Notes: a model not told the origin generated them from the sequence alone. Positions 27,618 to 36,226 are shown, counted from the stretch's first letter. The stretch: 64,000 nucleotides of DNA from Nostoc sp. FACHB-280 (GCF_014697615.1 NZ_JACJSD010000026.1:1-64000), one strand, 5' to 3'. Translations and numbers: made by a program.

Positions 27618-28113
27618 CTTGGCAGCAAAATTTTTAGATTTCTCATTGCCAAATCATCATAATTAAAAAAACTGTCAGCCAGCCTGACCGCTCAATTTTT
27701 TCTCCATACTGTACCAGTTTATAAACTGGACTATTCTTTAAGTGTTATTGTAGCTATTTTTGTAATTTTACTGACAGGAAAATTATTTATTTACAACGTT
27801 TTAAGATGGTAAATTTGCTGGTATCCAATACTATGACTAAGATTGAGAAATTTTCACTAAAAATTGATTTTGTGTTTAAAGTTAATAAAAAAACACATTA
27901 GCTATTGTGTTAAGAGCAAAAAACTGATTGATTTAAAACTGAACAGAAAAAAGACAGCCAGATTGCGGGAACTATCGCAAACTTTGAAATTCTTCATAAA
28001 CAGAGCCTCTATGTTACCATCTGGATGGTTTTAGACGGATCATAACTGGCTGTTCAGTATAATTGCCAACGGCCGCAGCGTCTCTAAATTTGGTGGTTGA
28101 GGAGAGAACAATA
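27618..28113. other. AT-rich intergenic region queC-oxidoreductase
   Basis: 496 bases between divergent genes. Nothing beyond AT-rich sequence and a small CCAGTTTATAAACTGG palindrome near 27715. A 31-codon ORF at 27806 has no ribosome binding site and was not accepted. Confidence 0.5.
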
Positions 28114-29193
28114 GTGCAAAATAGCATGTCAGTGGCAGAATCAAATTCATACACACAGCGCAATCAGCCAAGACCGATTCGCGTAGGCGTAGTCGGGGTG
28201 GGTAACATGGGACAACATCATGCCCGCGTCTTGAGTTCAATGAAAGATGTTGAACTAGTCGGTGTGGCAGATATCAATGTTGAACGAGGCTTAGAAACCG
28301 CCAGCAAATACAAGGTGCGTTTTTTTGAAGATTATTGTGACTTGCTACCCCATGTGGAAGCAGTGTGCATCGCCGTACCTACTCGCCTACATTATGCTGT
28401 AGGCATCAATTGTCTATTAGCTGGAATTCACGTTTTAATTGAAAAGCCGATCGCTGCTAGTATTTCGGAAGCAGAATCCCTCGTCAATGCAGCCGCAGAA
28501 TCAGGGTGCATTTTACAAGTAGGTCATATCGAGCGATTCAATCCTGCATTTCAAGAACTTAGCAAAGTCCTGAAAACCGAAGAATTGCTGGCGCTGGAAG
28601 CTCACCGGATGAGTCCTTACTCCCATCGTGCCAATGATGTTTCCGTCGTGCTGGATTTAATGATCCACGACATTGACTTAATGCTAGAACTAGCCGCCTC
28701 TCCGGTTGTCAAACTGACAGCTAGTGGTACTCGTGCATTAGATTCTGGTTATTTAGATTACGTGACAGCCACCTTGGGATTTGCCAATGGCATCGTTGCT
28801 ACGCTGACAGCCAGTAAAGTCACTCACAAAAAGATTCGGCGCATTGTTGCTCATTGCAAAAACTCCTTTACGGAAGCAGATTTTCTCAAGAACGAAATTC
28901 TGGTTCATCGCCAAACAACCACCAATTTAACTGATAATCGTCAGTTACTTTATAGACAAGATGGTTTGATCGAAAAAGTCTCTACCACCAATGTTCAACC
29001 TTTGAGTGCAGAATTAGAACATTTTGTTAATTGTGTTCACGGTGGTAATCAACCTTCCGTTGGCGGTGAGCAAGCTTTAAAAGCCCTGAGACTAGCTAGT
29101 TTAATTGAGCAAATGGCTTTAGAAGATAGAGTATTCAACCCATTAGACTGGCAATCGGAATCAAGAGTTCAATCCTTAACTTCCACAATCTAA
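28114..29193 (+). CDS. Gfo/Idh/MocA family NAD(P)-dependent oxidoreductase
   Basis: About 359 residues from GTG at 28114, chosen because GGAGAG lies 8 bases upstream; ATG at 28126 is the next option and TTG at 28063 is unlikely. The N-terminal Rossmann domain has RVGVVGVGNMGQHHARVL. The family signature Lys is in LIEKPIAAS, and the C-terminal alpha/beta domain contains GHIERFNPAFQEL and the MIHDIDLMLELA active-site helix. Substrates in this family are sugars or inositol-like molecules and UDP-sugar derivatives; the GHIERFNP...HDID pattern resembles UDP-N-acetylglucosamine 3-dehydrogenase-like members, but I cannot fix the substrate. Confidence 0.88.
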   Translation: MQNSMSVAESNSYTQRNQPRPIRVGVVGVGNMGQHHARVLSSMKDVELVGVADINVERGLETASKYKVRFFEDYCDLLPHVEAVCIAVPTRLHYAVGINCLLAGIHVLIEKPIAASISEAESLVNAAAESGCILQVGHIERFNPAFQELSKVLKTEELLALEAHRMSPYSHRANDVSVVLDLMIHDIDLMLELAASPVVKLTASGTRALDSGYLDYVTATLGFANGIVATLTASKVTHKKIRRIVAHCKNSFTEADFLKNEILVHRQTTTNLTDNRQLLYRQDGLIEKVSTTNVQPLSAELEHFVNCVHGGNQPSVGGEQALKALRLASLIEQMALEDRVFNPLDWQSESRVQSLTSTI

Positions 29194-29223
29194 CAGTTCT
29201 GCTTAATTGAATACATAAAATAC

Positions 29224-29250
29224 TTAGGGGCGTAATCTTTGCGCCCCTAA
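29224..29250 (+). terminator. Weak terminator-like hairpin
   Basis: A 9-bp stem TTAGGGGCG / CGCCCCTAA with a 9-base loop, 31 bases after the oxidoreductase stop. The T-tract after it is short (AATTT). Confidence 0.6.
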
Positions 29251-29359
29251 AATTTGGCTGATCATCTCCCCAGAGATGAAGGATTATCAGTAAAGTTTTA
29301 AGAAGATTAAAGCTAAATTAAGCAAACAAACTTGTGCCGCAATTGTAGGAATATACTCA

Positions 29360-29974
29360 ATGCTTGAATGGATTACTAATACGATCAATTCCTTGGGATA
29401 CGTAGGAATTGCGTTGTTAATGTTTGTGGAGAACCTGTTTCCCCCAATTCCCTCAGAATTGATTATGCCACTGGCAGGATTTACCGCTAGGGCAACACCA
29501 GACCGATTAAATATTCTGGGAGTCTTTTTTGCCGGACTTGTAGGTTCTGTAGCTGGCGCACTTGTGTGGTACTATCCTGGTAAGTTTTTGGGCGAACAGC
29601 GCCTAAAAAGGTGGGCAGATCAGTACGGTAAGTGGTTAACCATATCCAGCAAAGATATTACCAAAGCAAAGCACTGGTTTGATTCTCAAGGTAGCAAAGC
29701 AGTGTTAATTGGTCGTCTTGTACCGGGAATCCGTACATTGATTTCCGTGCCAGCAGGCATTAGTGACATGCCTCTGCTACCATTTTTATTTTATACAACC
29801 TTGGGTAGTGCTGCCTGGGTAGGTTTGTTAACATACTCAGGGTATATTTTGGGTAGCCAGTATGAACTTGTGGACAAGTACCTTGCCCCAGTATCAAAAA
29901 TTGTGCTTGGGACTTTGGTTTTGGCATTTGTGGTCTGGATACTCAAGCGTAGGCAGAAACGGACTAGACACTAA
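29360..29974 (+). CDS. DedA family membrane protein
   Basis: A 204-residue DedA/VTT-fold protein with four to five hydrophobic segments. The family hallmarks are present: ENLFPPIPSELIMPLAG near residues 24-40, and the re-entrant motif GRLVPGIRTLISVPAGISDMP. These proteins act in membrane lipid flipping and proton-coupled homeostasis (for example undecaprenyl-phosphate recycling by some members); the exact substrate is unknown here. The C-terminus is basic and cytoplasmic. A terminator-like hairpin follows at 30072. Confidence 0.9.
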   Translation: MLEWITNTINSLGYVGIALLMFVENLFPPIPSELIMPLAGFTARATPDRLNILGVFFAGLVGSVAGALVWYYPGKFLGEQRLKRWADQYGKWLTISSKDITKAKHWFDSQGSKAVLIGRLVPGIRTLISVPAGISDMPLLPFLFYTTLGSAAWVGLLTYSGYILGSQYELVDKYLAPVSKIVLGTLVLAFVVWILKRRQKRTRH

Positions 29975-30071
29975 AATACACCACCCTGATTTAAAGTTTA
30001 TTTAAAGTTGGGGGGTTACATCTGGTAAAAATTCGCCTACACTATGCCAAATAATGCTGAAGAAAGCGATC

Positions 30072-30100
30072 GCCTAACTCAGCATTAGGCGTATTTTTAG
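30072..30100 (+). terminator. Terminator after the dedA gene
   Basis: Stem CGCCTA/TAGGCG around a 9-base loop, followed by TATTTTTA. It lies 100 bases after the stop codon and includes part of a HIP1 site. Confidence 0.6.
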
Positions 30101-30198
30101 CTACACTTGACGAAACCTAGAATTTTTGGTATCTCGCATGTTTGTATGTAAGATGAGCAAGTTAAATTTTGACAGTTAAGAAAGGACTAGGAGCTTTC

Positions 30199-31347
30199 AT
30201 GACAGACCAACCTTCCGCCGCTACCCCAATGAATGCTGCTGCTATCCCTCTCAACCGGGTTTCAGCATCTACCCCCATTAATACTGCTACCCCCGTTAAA
30301 ACAAATGGCAGTTCTGGCAAAGCCATTCTCAGTGTGGACTTAGGCAGAACATCAACCAAGACTTGTGTCAGCCGCGAACCCGGTAATGTGGTTTTCATCC
30401 CCGCCAATGTCAAACAAATGTCAATGGAAGAAGTCCGGGGAGGTATTTTTGAAGCCCGTGCTACTGATCCTTTAATGGATTTGTGGCTGGAATATCAAGG
30501 TAGTGGCTATGCTGTCGGTCAACTAGCCGCAGATTTTGGCGCAAATCTTGGAGTTGGTAAATCTAAGGTAGAAGACGCACTGGCTAAAGTTTTGGCTTGT
30601 GCTGGCTACTTCAAGCTAAAAGACGAAATTTCCATCGTGCTGGGTCTACCCTTCCTCTCTCTAGAGCAGTTTGAAAAAGAAAAAGCCCAGATCATCAGTC
30701 AGCTGACTGGCCCTCACGTCATGAATTTTAGAGGCGAAAGCGTCTCCCTCAACATTAATAAAGTTTGGGTAATGCCTGAAGGTTATGGCAGCCTACTTTG
30801 GTGTGAAGCTCAACCCAAAAAAGGTGCAGCCAGCCCCGACTTTACCAAAGTATCAGCCGCTATTGTCGATATTGGACATCAAACCATCGATTTGTTGATG
30901 GTAGATAACTTCCGCTTCGCTCGTGGTGCTTCTAAGAGTGAAGATTTCGGGATGAGCAAGTTCTACGAAATGGTAGCGAAAGAAATTGAAGGCGCAGACA
31001 GTCAATCTCTAGCTTTGATTTCTGCGGTGAACAAACCCAGAGGAGAACGTTTCTATCGTCCCAAAGGCTCTAGCAAGCCTGCTAACCTGGATGATTTTCT
31101 CCCCAACTTGATTGAGATGTTTTCTCGTGATATTTGCAGCCGTGTCCTTGCTTGGCTACCTGAGCGTGTGACTGATGTGATTATCACAGGCGGCGGCGGC
31201 GAATTCTTCTGGGAAGATGTGCAACGTCTGTTAAAAGATGCTCAAATCAACGCCCATCTGGCTGCACCATCTCGCCAAGCTAACGCCTTGGGGCAGTATA
31301 TTTATGGAGAGGCGCAATTATCCGCCGTTCGCGCTGCTAGGTCTTAA
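30199..31347 (+). CDS. ParM/StbA-like actin-family ATPase
   Basis: A 382-residue actin-superfamily protein from the ATG at 30199 (an upstream in-frame codon at 30169 is not needed). The N-terminal 40 residues are Pro/Ala/Thr-rich and probably disordered. Phosphate-1 motif DLGRTSTK (47-54), phosphate-2 motif VDIGHQTID (223-231) and an adenosine motif VIITGGGGEFF (328-337) are all present, so ATP binding is expected. The pattern fits plasmid-type ParM/Alp proteins rather than MreB or Hsp70. It is followed after 5 bases by a small protein with a possible ribbon-helix-helix domain, as in parM-parR operons. Here the pair lies among chromosomal housekeeping genes; function is inferred only. Confidence 0.85.
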   Translation: MTDQPSAATPMNAAAIPLNRVSASTPINTATPVKTNGSSGKAILSVDLGRTSTKTCVSREPGNVVFIPANVKQMSMEEVRGGIFEARATDPLMDLWLEYQGSGYAVGQLAADFGANLGVGKSKVEDALAKVLACAGYFKLKDEISIVLGLPFLSLEQFEKEKAQIISQLTGPHVMNFRGESVSLNINKVWVMPEGYGSLLWCEAQPKKGAASPDFTKVSAAIVDIGHQTIDLLMVDNFRFARGASKSEDFGMSKFYEMVAKEIEGADSQSLALISAVNKPRGERFYRPKGSSKPANLDDFLPNLIEMFSRDICSRVLAWLPERVTDVIITGGGGEFFWEDVQRLLKDAQINAHLAAPSRQANALGQYIYGEAQLSAVRAARS

Positions 31348-31352
31348 AGCCA

Positions 31353-31871
31353 ATGTTCCAATGGTCAAAAAAAGTAGTTAAATCGGTGACGTTCAACCCA
31401 GAAGTTGCAGACGAAAGCTTGTTGTCGCTGGTGGAAAGCCATTTAGAGCCTCAACCAGACAAGACTTTTAGCGACCTCTGTAAAGAAGCCCTATGGCAAT
31501 TTTTATGTGTCCCAGAAGCTGTCAAACCTGCTTCCAAACCAATAGCCGCAGAGTCGGTTGAACAGAAAATCGATGAACTGCAACGCCAAGTGGCTGACCT
31601 AGAGGAACGTTTTTTCGCTAAAGAATCGAATCGTTTGGAGGCGATGGAACGCCATATTGTGCAACTCACGCAACAAATGGCGCATCTAGCAATTTTGGTG
31701 ACAGAGAGACCACAGATTATTCACCATCAGCCTCCAACTTCACCAGCGCCAGCGCCTGTAGTGTCAACAGTCCCCACAATGGAAATGGTTAACACTACCT
31801 ACGCTGCTACACCTTCTGAAGATGTTGACCCTGTGATTAGTCGTCTCAGTCAATTTCTGGATGATTTTTAA
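31353..31871 (+). CDS. Putative ParR-like adaptor: RHH-like N-terminus plus coiled coil
   Basis: A 172-residue protein starting 5 bases after the ParM-like stop, so co-transcribed. Residues about 9-50 (KSVTFNPEVADESLLSLVE, then TFSDLCKEALWQFL) have the strand-helix-helix pattern of a ribbon-helix-helix DNA-binding domain. A coiled coil follows (about 67-115, QKIDELQRQVADLEERFF). The tail is Pro/Thr-rich and ends in a short amphipathic helix (PVISRLSQFLDDF) of the kind that could contact an actin-like filament. I have no family name for it. ParR-like function is inferred from architecture and position. Confidence 0.7.
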   Translation: MFQWSKKVVKSVTFNPEVADESLLSLVESHLEPQPDKTFSDLCKEALWQFLCVPEAVKPASKPIAAESVEQKIDELQRQVADLEERFFAKESNRLEAMERHIVQLTQQMAHLAILVTERPQIIHHQPPTSPAPAPVVSTVPTMEMVNTTYAATPSEDVDPVISRLSQFLDDF

Positions 31872-31908
31872 GAGACGGTTTGGATTGTGAGTATTTTTAT
31901 TTTTAAGA

Positions 31909-31950
31909 AATCCTTAATAGTCTGCACTATTAAGGATTATTAATTTTTAT
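31909..31950 (+). terminator. Strong terminator after the ParM/ParR-like pair
   Basis: A 12-bp perfect stem (AATCCTTAATAG / CTATTAAGGATT) with a 6-base loop, followed by a T-rich tract. It lies about 38 bases after the stop codon and marks the pair as a two-gene operon. Confidence 0.85.
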
Positions 31951-31975
31951 CATGATTAGATTTACCCAGGTTTCC

Positions 31976-32008
31976 AGATCCCCGATTTTTTGAAAAAGTC
32001 GGGAATCT
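31976..32008 (-). terminator. Inverted repeat downstream of the 50-residue membrane protein
   Basis: Arms AGATCCCCGATTTTTT and AAAAAGTCGGGAATCT pair with a few mismatches. Read on the minus strand it follows the small gene at 32026-32178. The AAAAAGTCGGGG theme looks like a dispersed repeat, so a repeat rather than a dedicated terminator is possible. Confidence 0.55.
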
Positions 32009-32025
32009 AAGTCTAAATCATAAAT

Positions 32026-32178
32026 CTAGGGCGATCTCTCCAAATCATCCTCTTCTTGTTTAAGTAATTCCCACATCAGGAAGGCAAACTCAATCACAAT
32101 ACCTGAACCGGGAATGAACCAGTCAGCAATTAGGGGAATCAGAAAAAATGCGATCGCCATCAGCTTTTTAGCTTTCAT
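32026..32178 (-). CDS. Small membrane protein (50 residues)
   Basis: A complete small ORF on the minus strand, ATG at 32178 to TAG at 32026. It encodes a Lys-rich N-terminus (MKAKKLMA), one hydrophobic segment (IAFFLIPLIADWFIPGSG...), and an acidic tail (KQEEDDLERSP). The inside-positive N-terminus, single span and charged tail look like a genuine small membrane protein. It contains a HIP1 site in coding sequence. Convergent with the ParM-like operon and divergent from the STAND gene. Function unknown. Confidence 0.6.
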   Translation of the reverse strand: MKAKKLMAIAFFLIPLIADWFIPGSGIVIEFAFLMWELLKQEEDDLERSP

Positions 32179-32348
32179 TTACTTTGCCTCAAACGCTGAA
32201 GCAACGGTAAATTTGGGGTAGTGCGAGGAAGCAAAAGGTGCTGTCTGTGGGCGGTGATGCGTGAATTTGCTGAGATTTGAGTTTGGGGATGCTAGATTAG
32301 GTTTGGGGAATCCCGAAACTTTGTCGCAAAATTGGGCAAGAATAACCT

Positions 32349-34988
32349 ATGGCGCGTGTTAGCTATGGTGATGAAGTCGAAGCGCGGGTAAGGAAACTTT
32401 TAGAAAGATTTTTGGCTTATGCCAATGATGAGTTAGAAGACGGTGAACTTTATAAAATTGCTCTCAATTGGGAAACGCCGCAGCAAGTAATAGTGAGAAC
32501 ACAGCTAAGAGTGCTGGCGGAACTCGGCGGTTTAACTAAAGAAGAAGTCAGGGAAGCATTAAGACGACTCGAAGATTTTGTAGAAATTCTCGAAGATTTG
32601 CGCGAACACAAGCGAGGTTCGGAAGATTGGCACTTTCGGCTGAAACTTTGGTATGACAAAAGCGACAAAGACGGGAATTTGCAGAAATTTGATGCAGAAT
32701 GGCAACGCCGACGAGACAAATTACCAGGCGTGCAGCGTGAGAAGGGTAAAAAAACTCAACCCGCGCCTACCCGTTACGAAAATCTTCCCTTCAGTGGCGT
32801 GGTGGAATTTGTCGGACGAGAAAGGGAATTGCAAAACCTCCATCGTTTGTTGCGGGATAATCAACAGGTAGCCATTGCGGCGATCGCGGGGATGGGTGGA
32901 GTTGGGAAAACAGAGTTAGCTTTGCAATATGCCAATTCTCACCGCGTTACTTATCAAGGTGGAATTTGCTGGTTGTCTGCATTACAGGATGTGGGAGTGC
33001 AACTGGTGGATTTTGCTCGTAATAAGCTGCTATTGAACATCCCAGATGATTTAGATTTAGTTGCGAGAGTGCAATACTGTCTCACAAAATGGCATGAGGG
33101 TGAGGTTTTACTGGTAATTGATAACGTCACTAATTATCGAGAAGAAGTTAGATGTTATTTGGAGTCTGTTCCTTCGCGGTTTAAGCAGTTAATTACCACG
33201 CGGGAAAAATTACAGCCGCCGATAGTGCGATTAAATTTAGATGTGCTGACACCACTAGCGGCGATGCAGTTATTAAAATCCATAGTTGGAAGGGAAAGAC
33301 TGCGACGTGAGGCGTTAGTTGCGAGAAAGCTTTGTAAGTGGTTGGGATATTTGCCACTGGGTTTGGAATTAGTCGGGCGTTATTTGTTAGGGGATGAGGA
33401 ATTATCCCTAGCGGATATGCTGCAAGACTTGGAAAAAGAGCGTTTGAAGAATCCGGCTTTAGATGAAGCTCAACCGGAAATGACTGCTAAGTTGGGTGTT
33501 GCTGCTGCGTTTGAGTTGAGTTGGCGACGGTTGCGAGAAAATGCTCAACGTTTAGGCTGTGTTTTGAGTTTATTTGCTTTAGCTCCGATTCCTTGGGAGT
33601 TGGTGGAGGGGATAACCATAAATAATGAAGCTCAAGATTGGAAAAAAGCCAGACGTGAGTTGTTGCAGTTACATCTAGTTCAGCATAAAGATGAGGGAAT
33701 TTATCAACTGCATCCTCTGTTGCGGGAGTTTTTTCAAGATAAGCTTGAAGGTTTAGAGCAGAAAGATGAATTTAGGCGATCGTTTTGCGGTGTAATGGTA
33801 GGGGTTGCTAAAGATATTCCTGAATATCCTACGCTTGAGCAAATTAAAAATGTTGCTCCGAAAATACCCCATTTAAATGAAGTAGCAAATAATCTCATTC
33901 AATATGTAAGTGATGATGATTTAATTTCGCCTTTCATCGGCAATGCTCGATTTTACGATGGTCAAGGATTATATACTCAGGCTGAACCTTGGTATAAGCA
34001 GTGTCTAGAAACCACTAGAAAATGCTTAGGCGAAGAACATTCCTATGTCGCACTTAGCCTCAACAATCTCGGAGAATTCTACCGTTCCCAAGGCAGATAC
34101 AGCGAAGCCGAACCTTTGTGCAACCAAGCTTTGGCACTGAGGCGCAAACTCCTGGGAGAAGAACATCCCGATGTCGCACAAAGCCTCAGTAACTTAGCAT
34201 TACTCTACAAAACCCAAGGCAGATACAGCGAAGCCGAACCCTTGTACATCCAAGCTTTGGCACTGTGGCGCAAACTCCTGGGAGCAGAACATCCCTCTGT
34301 CGCCACTAGCCTCAGTAACTTAGCATTACTCTACAAAACCCAAGGCAGATACAGCGAAGCTGAACCCATTTTTATCTTAGCTTTGGCACTAAAGCGCAAG
34401 CTGCTGGGAGCAAAACATCCCAATGTTGCACTTAGCCTCAACCACCTAGCTGAACTCTACGACTCCCAAGGCAGATACAACGAAGCTGAACTCTTGTATC
34501 TTCAAGCTTTAGAACTCACTCGTAACCTTTTAGGAGAGGAACATCCAGACTTTGCACTTAGCCTCAACAATTTAGCAGCACTCTACTACTCTCAAAGCAG
34601 ATACAACGAAGCTGAACTTCTTCATATTCAAGCTTTAGCACTCAGGCGTAAGTTATTTGGAGAAGATCATCCCAATATCTCACAAAGCCTTAACAACCTA
34701 GCGGCAGCCTACAACCGCCAAGAGAAATATAGTGAAGCTGAATCTCTATATATCCAAGCTTTGGCACTCACGCGCAGGCTGTTGGGAGAAGAACACCCAG
34801 ATGTTGCCATTAACCTCAACAACCTCGCATCGCTCTACCATTCCCAAGGCAGATACAGCGAAGCCGAGCCTTTTTACATTCAAGCTTTAGATATTTTTGA
34901 GCAACGATTAGGGGTAAATCATCCTCATACTGTTACTTGTCGTAAAAATTTAGCATATTTGCGCGCCTCTTTGAAATCAAAAGAGTAA
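32349..34988 (+). CDS. NB-ARC STAND ATPase with C-terminal TPR repeats
   Basis: An 879-residue signal-transduction ATPase. Residues 1-125 form a helical N-terminal domain with SEDWHFRLKLWYDKSD and QKFDAEWQRRR, which I recall at the front of other cyanobacterial STAND proteins and which probably acts as an effector or adaptor module. The NB-ARC core (about 150-450) has Walker A GMGGVGKT (181-188), Walker B VLLVIDNV, sensor LITTRE and the GLPL-like YLPLGLELVGRYL. A winged-helix part ends in LHPLLREFF. The C-terminal third has about eight 42-residue TPR units (LGEEHPDVA...NLA.LY..QGRY.EAE). TPRs probably sense a ligand and trigger oligomerisation, as in STAND immune or regulatory proteins; the role here is not known. 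Confidence 0.88.
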   Translation: MARVSYGDEVEARVRKLLERFLAYANDELEDGELYKIALNWETPQQVIVRTQLRVLAELGGLTKEEVREALRRLEDFVEILEDLREHKRGSEDWHFRLKLWYDKSDKDGNLQKFDAEWQRRRDKLPGVQREKGKKTQPAPTRYENLPFSGVVEFVGRERELQNLHRLLRDNQQVAIAAIAGMGGVGKTELALQYANSHRVTYQGGICWLSALQDVGVQLVDFARNKLLLNIPDDLDLVARVQYCLTKWHEGEVLLVIDNVTNYREEVRCYLESVPSRFKQLITTREKLQPPIVRLNLDVLTPLAAMQLLKSIVGRERLRREALVARKLCKWLGYLPLGLELVGRYLLGDEELSLADMLQDLEKERLKNPALDEAQPEMTAKLGVAAAFELSWRRLRENAQRLGCVLSLFALAPIPWELVEGITINNEAQDWKKARRELLQLHLVQHKDEGIYQLHPLLREFFQDKLEGLEQKDEFRRSFCGVMVGVAKDIPEYPTLEQIKNVAPKIPHLNEVANNLIQYVSDDDLISPFIGNARFYDGQGLYTQAEPWYKQCLETTRKCLGEEHSYVALSLNNLGEFYRSQGRYSEAEPLCNQALALRRKLLGEEHPDVAQSLSNLALLYKTQGRYSEAEPLYIQALALWRKLLGAEHPSVATSLSNLALLYKTQGRYSEAEPIFILALALKRKLLGAKHPNVALSLNHLAELYDSQGRYNEAELLYLQALELTRNLLGEEHPDFALSLNNLAALYYSQSRYNEAELLHIQALALRRKLFGEDHPNISQSLNNLAAAYNRQEKYSEAESLYIQALALTRRLLGEEHPDVAINLNNLASLYHSQGRYSEAEPFYIQALDIFEQRLGVNHPHTVTCRKNLAYLRASLKSKE

Positions 34989-35084
34989 TTTTGAGTCTCA
35001 GATCATAATTTTATCTCACGCAAAGGCGCAAAGTCGCAAAGGAAAGCGCAAGGGTGTTGTTTTAAATGAGAATGTTCTTGTTTT

Positions 35085-35210
35085 GAAGTCGGAGTTTCGT
35101 GTTCTGAACTCGGAGTTTCGTGTTCTGAAGTCGAAGTTTCGTGTTCTGAAGTCGAAGTTTCATGCTCTGAACTCGGAGTTTCGTGTTCCGAAGTCGAATG
35201 ATGGTGTTCG
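35085..35210. repeat. 21-bp tandem repeat array
   Basis: Five units of GAAGTCGGAGTTTCGTGTTCT-type sequence (35085-35189) plus a degenerate sixth to about 35210. Units differ at a few positions (GTC/CTC, GGA/GAA, TCG/TCA, TGT/TGC). Because 21 is a multiple of three, an open frame runs through the array on both strands, but I see no start codon in either. It sits between the STAND gene and the DUF433/PIN pair and has no spacers, so it is not CRISPR. Confidence 0.85.
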
Positions 35211-35255
35211 GAAGGCGATCGCTCCTGTTCAAAGTGTAAAATTAGAGGCGATCGC

Positions 35256-35615
35256 TTAAAATGGAATCCACTCTAACTGATCTATCCATTCTTCAGCTTC
35301 CGTTGTTTCCCAAATTAGCAAAAGTTCTTGTGCTAACTGCCCTATTGGTATTCTAGGACGCACCCAACATAATCCCCAAATATGCCCACCTTCTGCCCAA
35401 TGTTCTTCTAGGTGAGATGGCATACTAGTACGGTTATCTGTTATTAACAGTCGTTGAGATAATTCTAAATAATGCAACACATCGGGGTCTAAAGTTCCAA
35501 ATGGTGGCGCATTACTTTCACCCACACGCACAATATCTATGGCTGGGTTAAGGCGAAGGATAGCTACTTTCAGACGTGGCGATAAATTTTCATCAAGTAA
35601 AAAACGCACCTTCAC
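35256..35615 (-). CDS. DUF5615 PIN-like protein (putative toxin)
   Basis: A 119-residue protein with a DUF5615-type PIN-like fold: N-terminal MKVRFLLDENLSPRL (first acidic pair), GTLDPDVLHYLELSQRLLITDNR (second acidic residue and strand), and SHLEEHW. PIN-like toxins are RNases that use clustered acidic residues and a metal ion. Its ATG overlaps the stop of the DUF433 gene (ATGA), a toxin-antitoxin layout common in cyanobacteria. Toxicity is inferred from the pairing. Confidence 0.85.
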   Translation of the reverse strand: MKVRFLLDENLSPRLKVAILRLNPAIDIVRVGESNAPPFGTLDPDVLHYLELSQRLLITDNRTSMPSHLEEHWAEGGHIWGLCWVRPRIPIGQLAQELLLIWETTEAEEWIDQLEWIPF

Positions 35616-35944
35616 GAAGCACTTACCTTTTGATTTCGTCTATAAGTTTTTAAAGTTCTAAGGCGTTGTGCTAAGGGTGAAGGATTAACCAGAGATTCTT
35701 GGTAACGTTGTTCACGCCATTTTGCCAGCCGTGACAAATAAGTATCGATTTGAGAGCGATTGTGTAGGTAGTAAGTAATAGTCGCGTGGATTTGCTCTAA
35801 ACTTAGAGAAGGCAAATTAGTAATAATCTCTTCCGGTGTATATCCTTCCAAGTAATATTCAAGGACATTATCAATACCAATACGGTGTCCTTTCAGGCGA
35901 ATATCATCGGATGAGAGAAAGTCAAAATAATCTTCTAGTTGCAT
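35612..35944 (-). CDS. DUF433 protein (putative antitoxin)
   Basis: A 110-residue protein. The DUF433 domain (about 10-75) contains IRLKGHRIGIDNVLEYYLEGYTPEEIITNLPSLSLEQIHATITYYL, a helix-turn-helix-like fold. The C-terminus is basic (QRLRTLKTYRRNQ). It is the first gene of a two-gene unit with the PIN-like protein and probably both neutralises it and regulates the pair. Confidence 0.87.
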   Translation of the reverse strand: MQLEDYFDFLSSDDIRLKGHRIGIDNVLEYYLEGYTPEEIITNLPSLSLEQIHATITYYLHNRSQIDTYLSRLAKWREQRYQESLVNPSPLAQRLRTLKTYRRNQKVSAS

Positions 35945-36226
35945 GAATTTTGAATCGTGATTTTATTAGTGCGATCGCTTTACTTAAATTGTAGAATGAT
36001 TTGCATAGATGCGAAGTTGCTTGTTGTTAGCGATCGCCTTTGAGAATTGAGATATAAAGAGTGCATTCGGCTTTACCGTTGCAAAAAGATTGCTGGCTTT
36101 GAGAGAAATAATATTGGTTGAAGAACCGAAACCCCAAACTCCCTACACAATTTTAGAGAGCTACTTTTTTTACTCGATTTACTGAACAAGTGCTAAAATC
36201 CTCAGATGGACAGTTAGGATATCCCA

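Noticed and set aside
27618-27720. preQ1 riboswitch before queC
   Set aside because: No preQ1-type pseudoknot pattern was found on the strand leading into queC.
27806-27901. 31-codon ORF upstream of the Gfo/Idh/MocA gene
   Set aside because: No ribosome binding site, Lys-rich AT-driven composition and no recognisable peptide.
35085-35210. Possible CRISPR array
   Set aside because: Repeats are directly contiguous with no unique spacers and no cas genes are nearby.
34989-35255. Minus-strand coding extension through the 21-bp array
   Set aside because: The frame is open but has no start codon, is out of frame with the PIN-like gene, and ends in a GCAAAGGCGCAAAG-type intergenic repeat.
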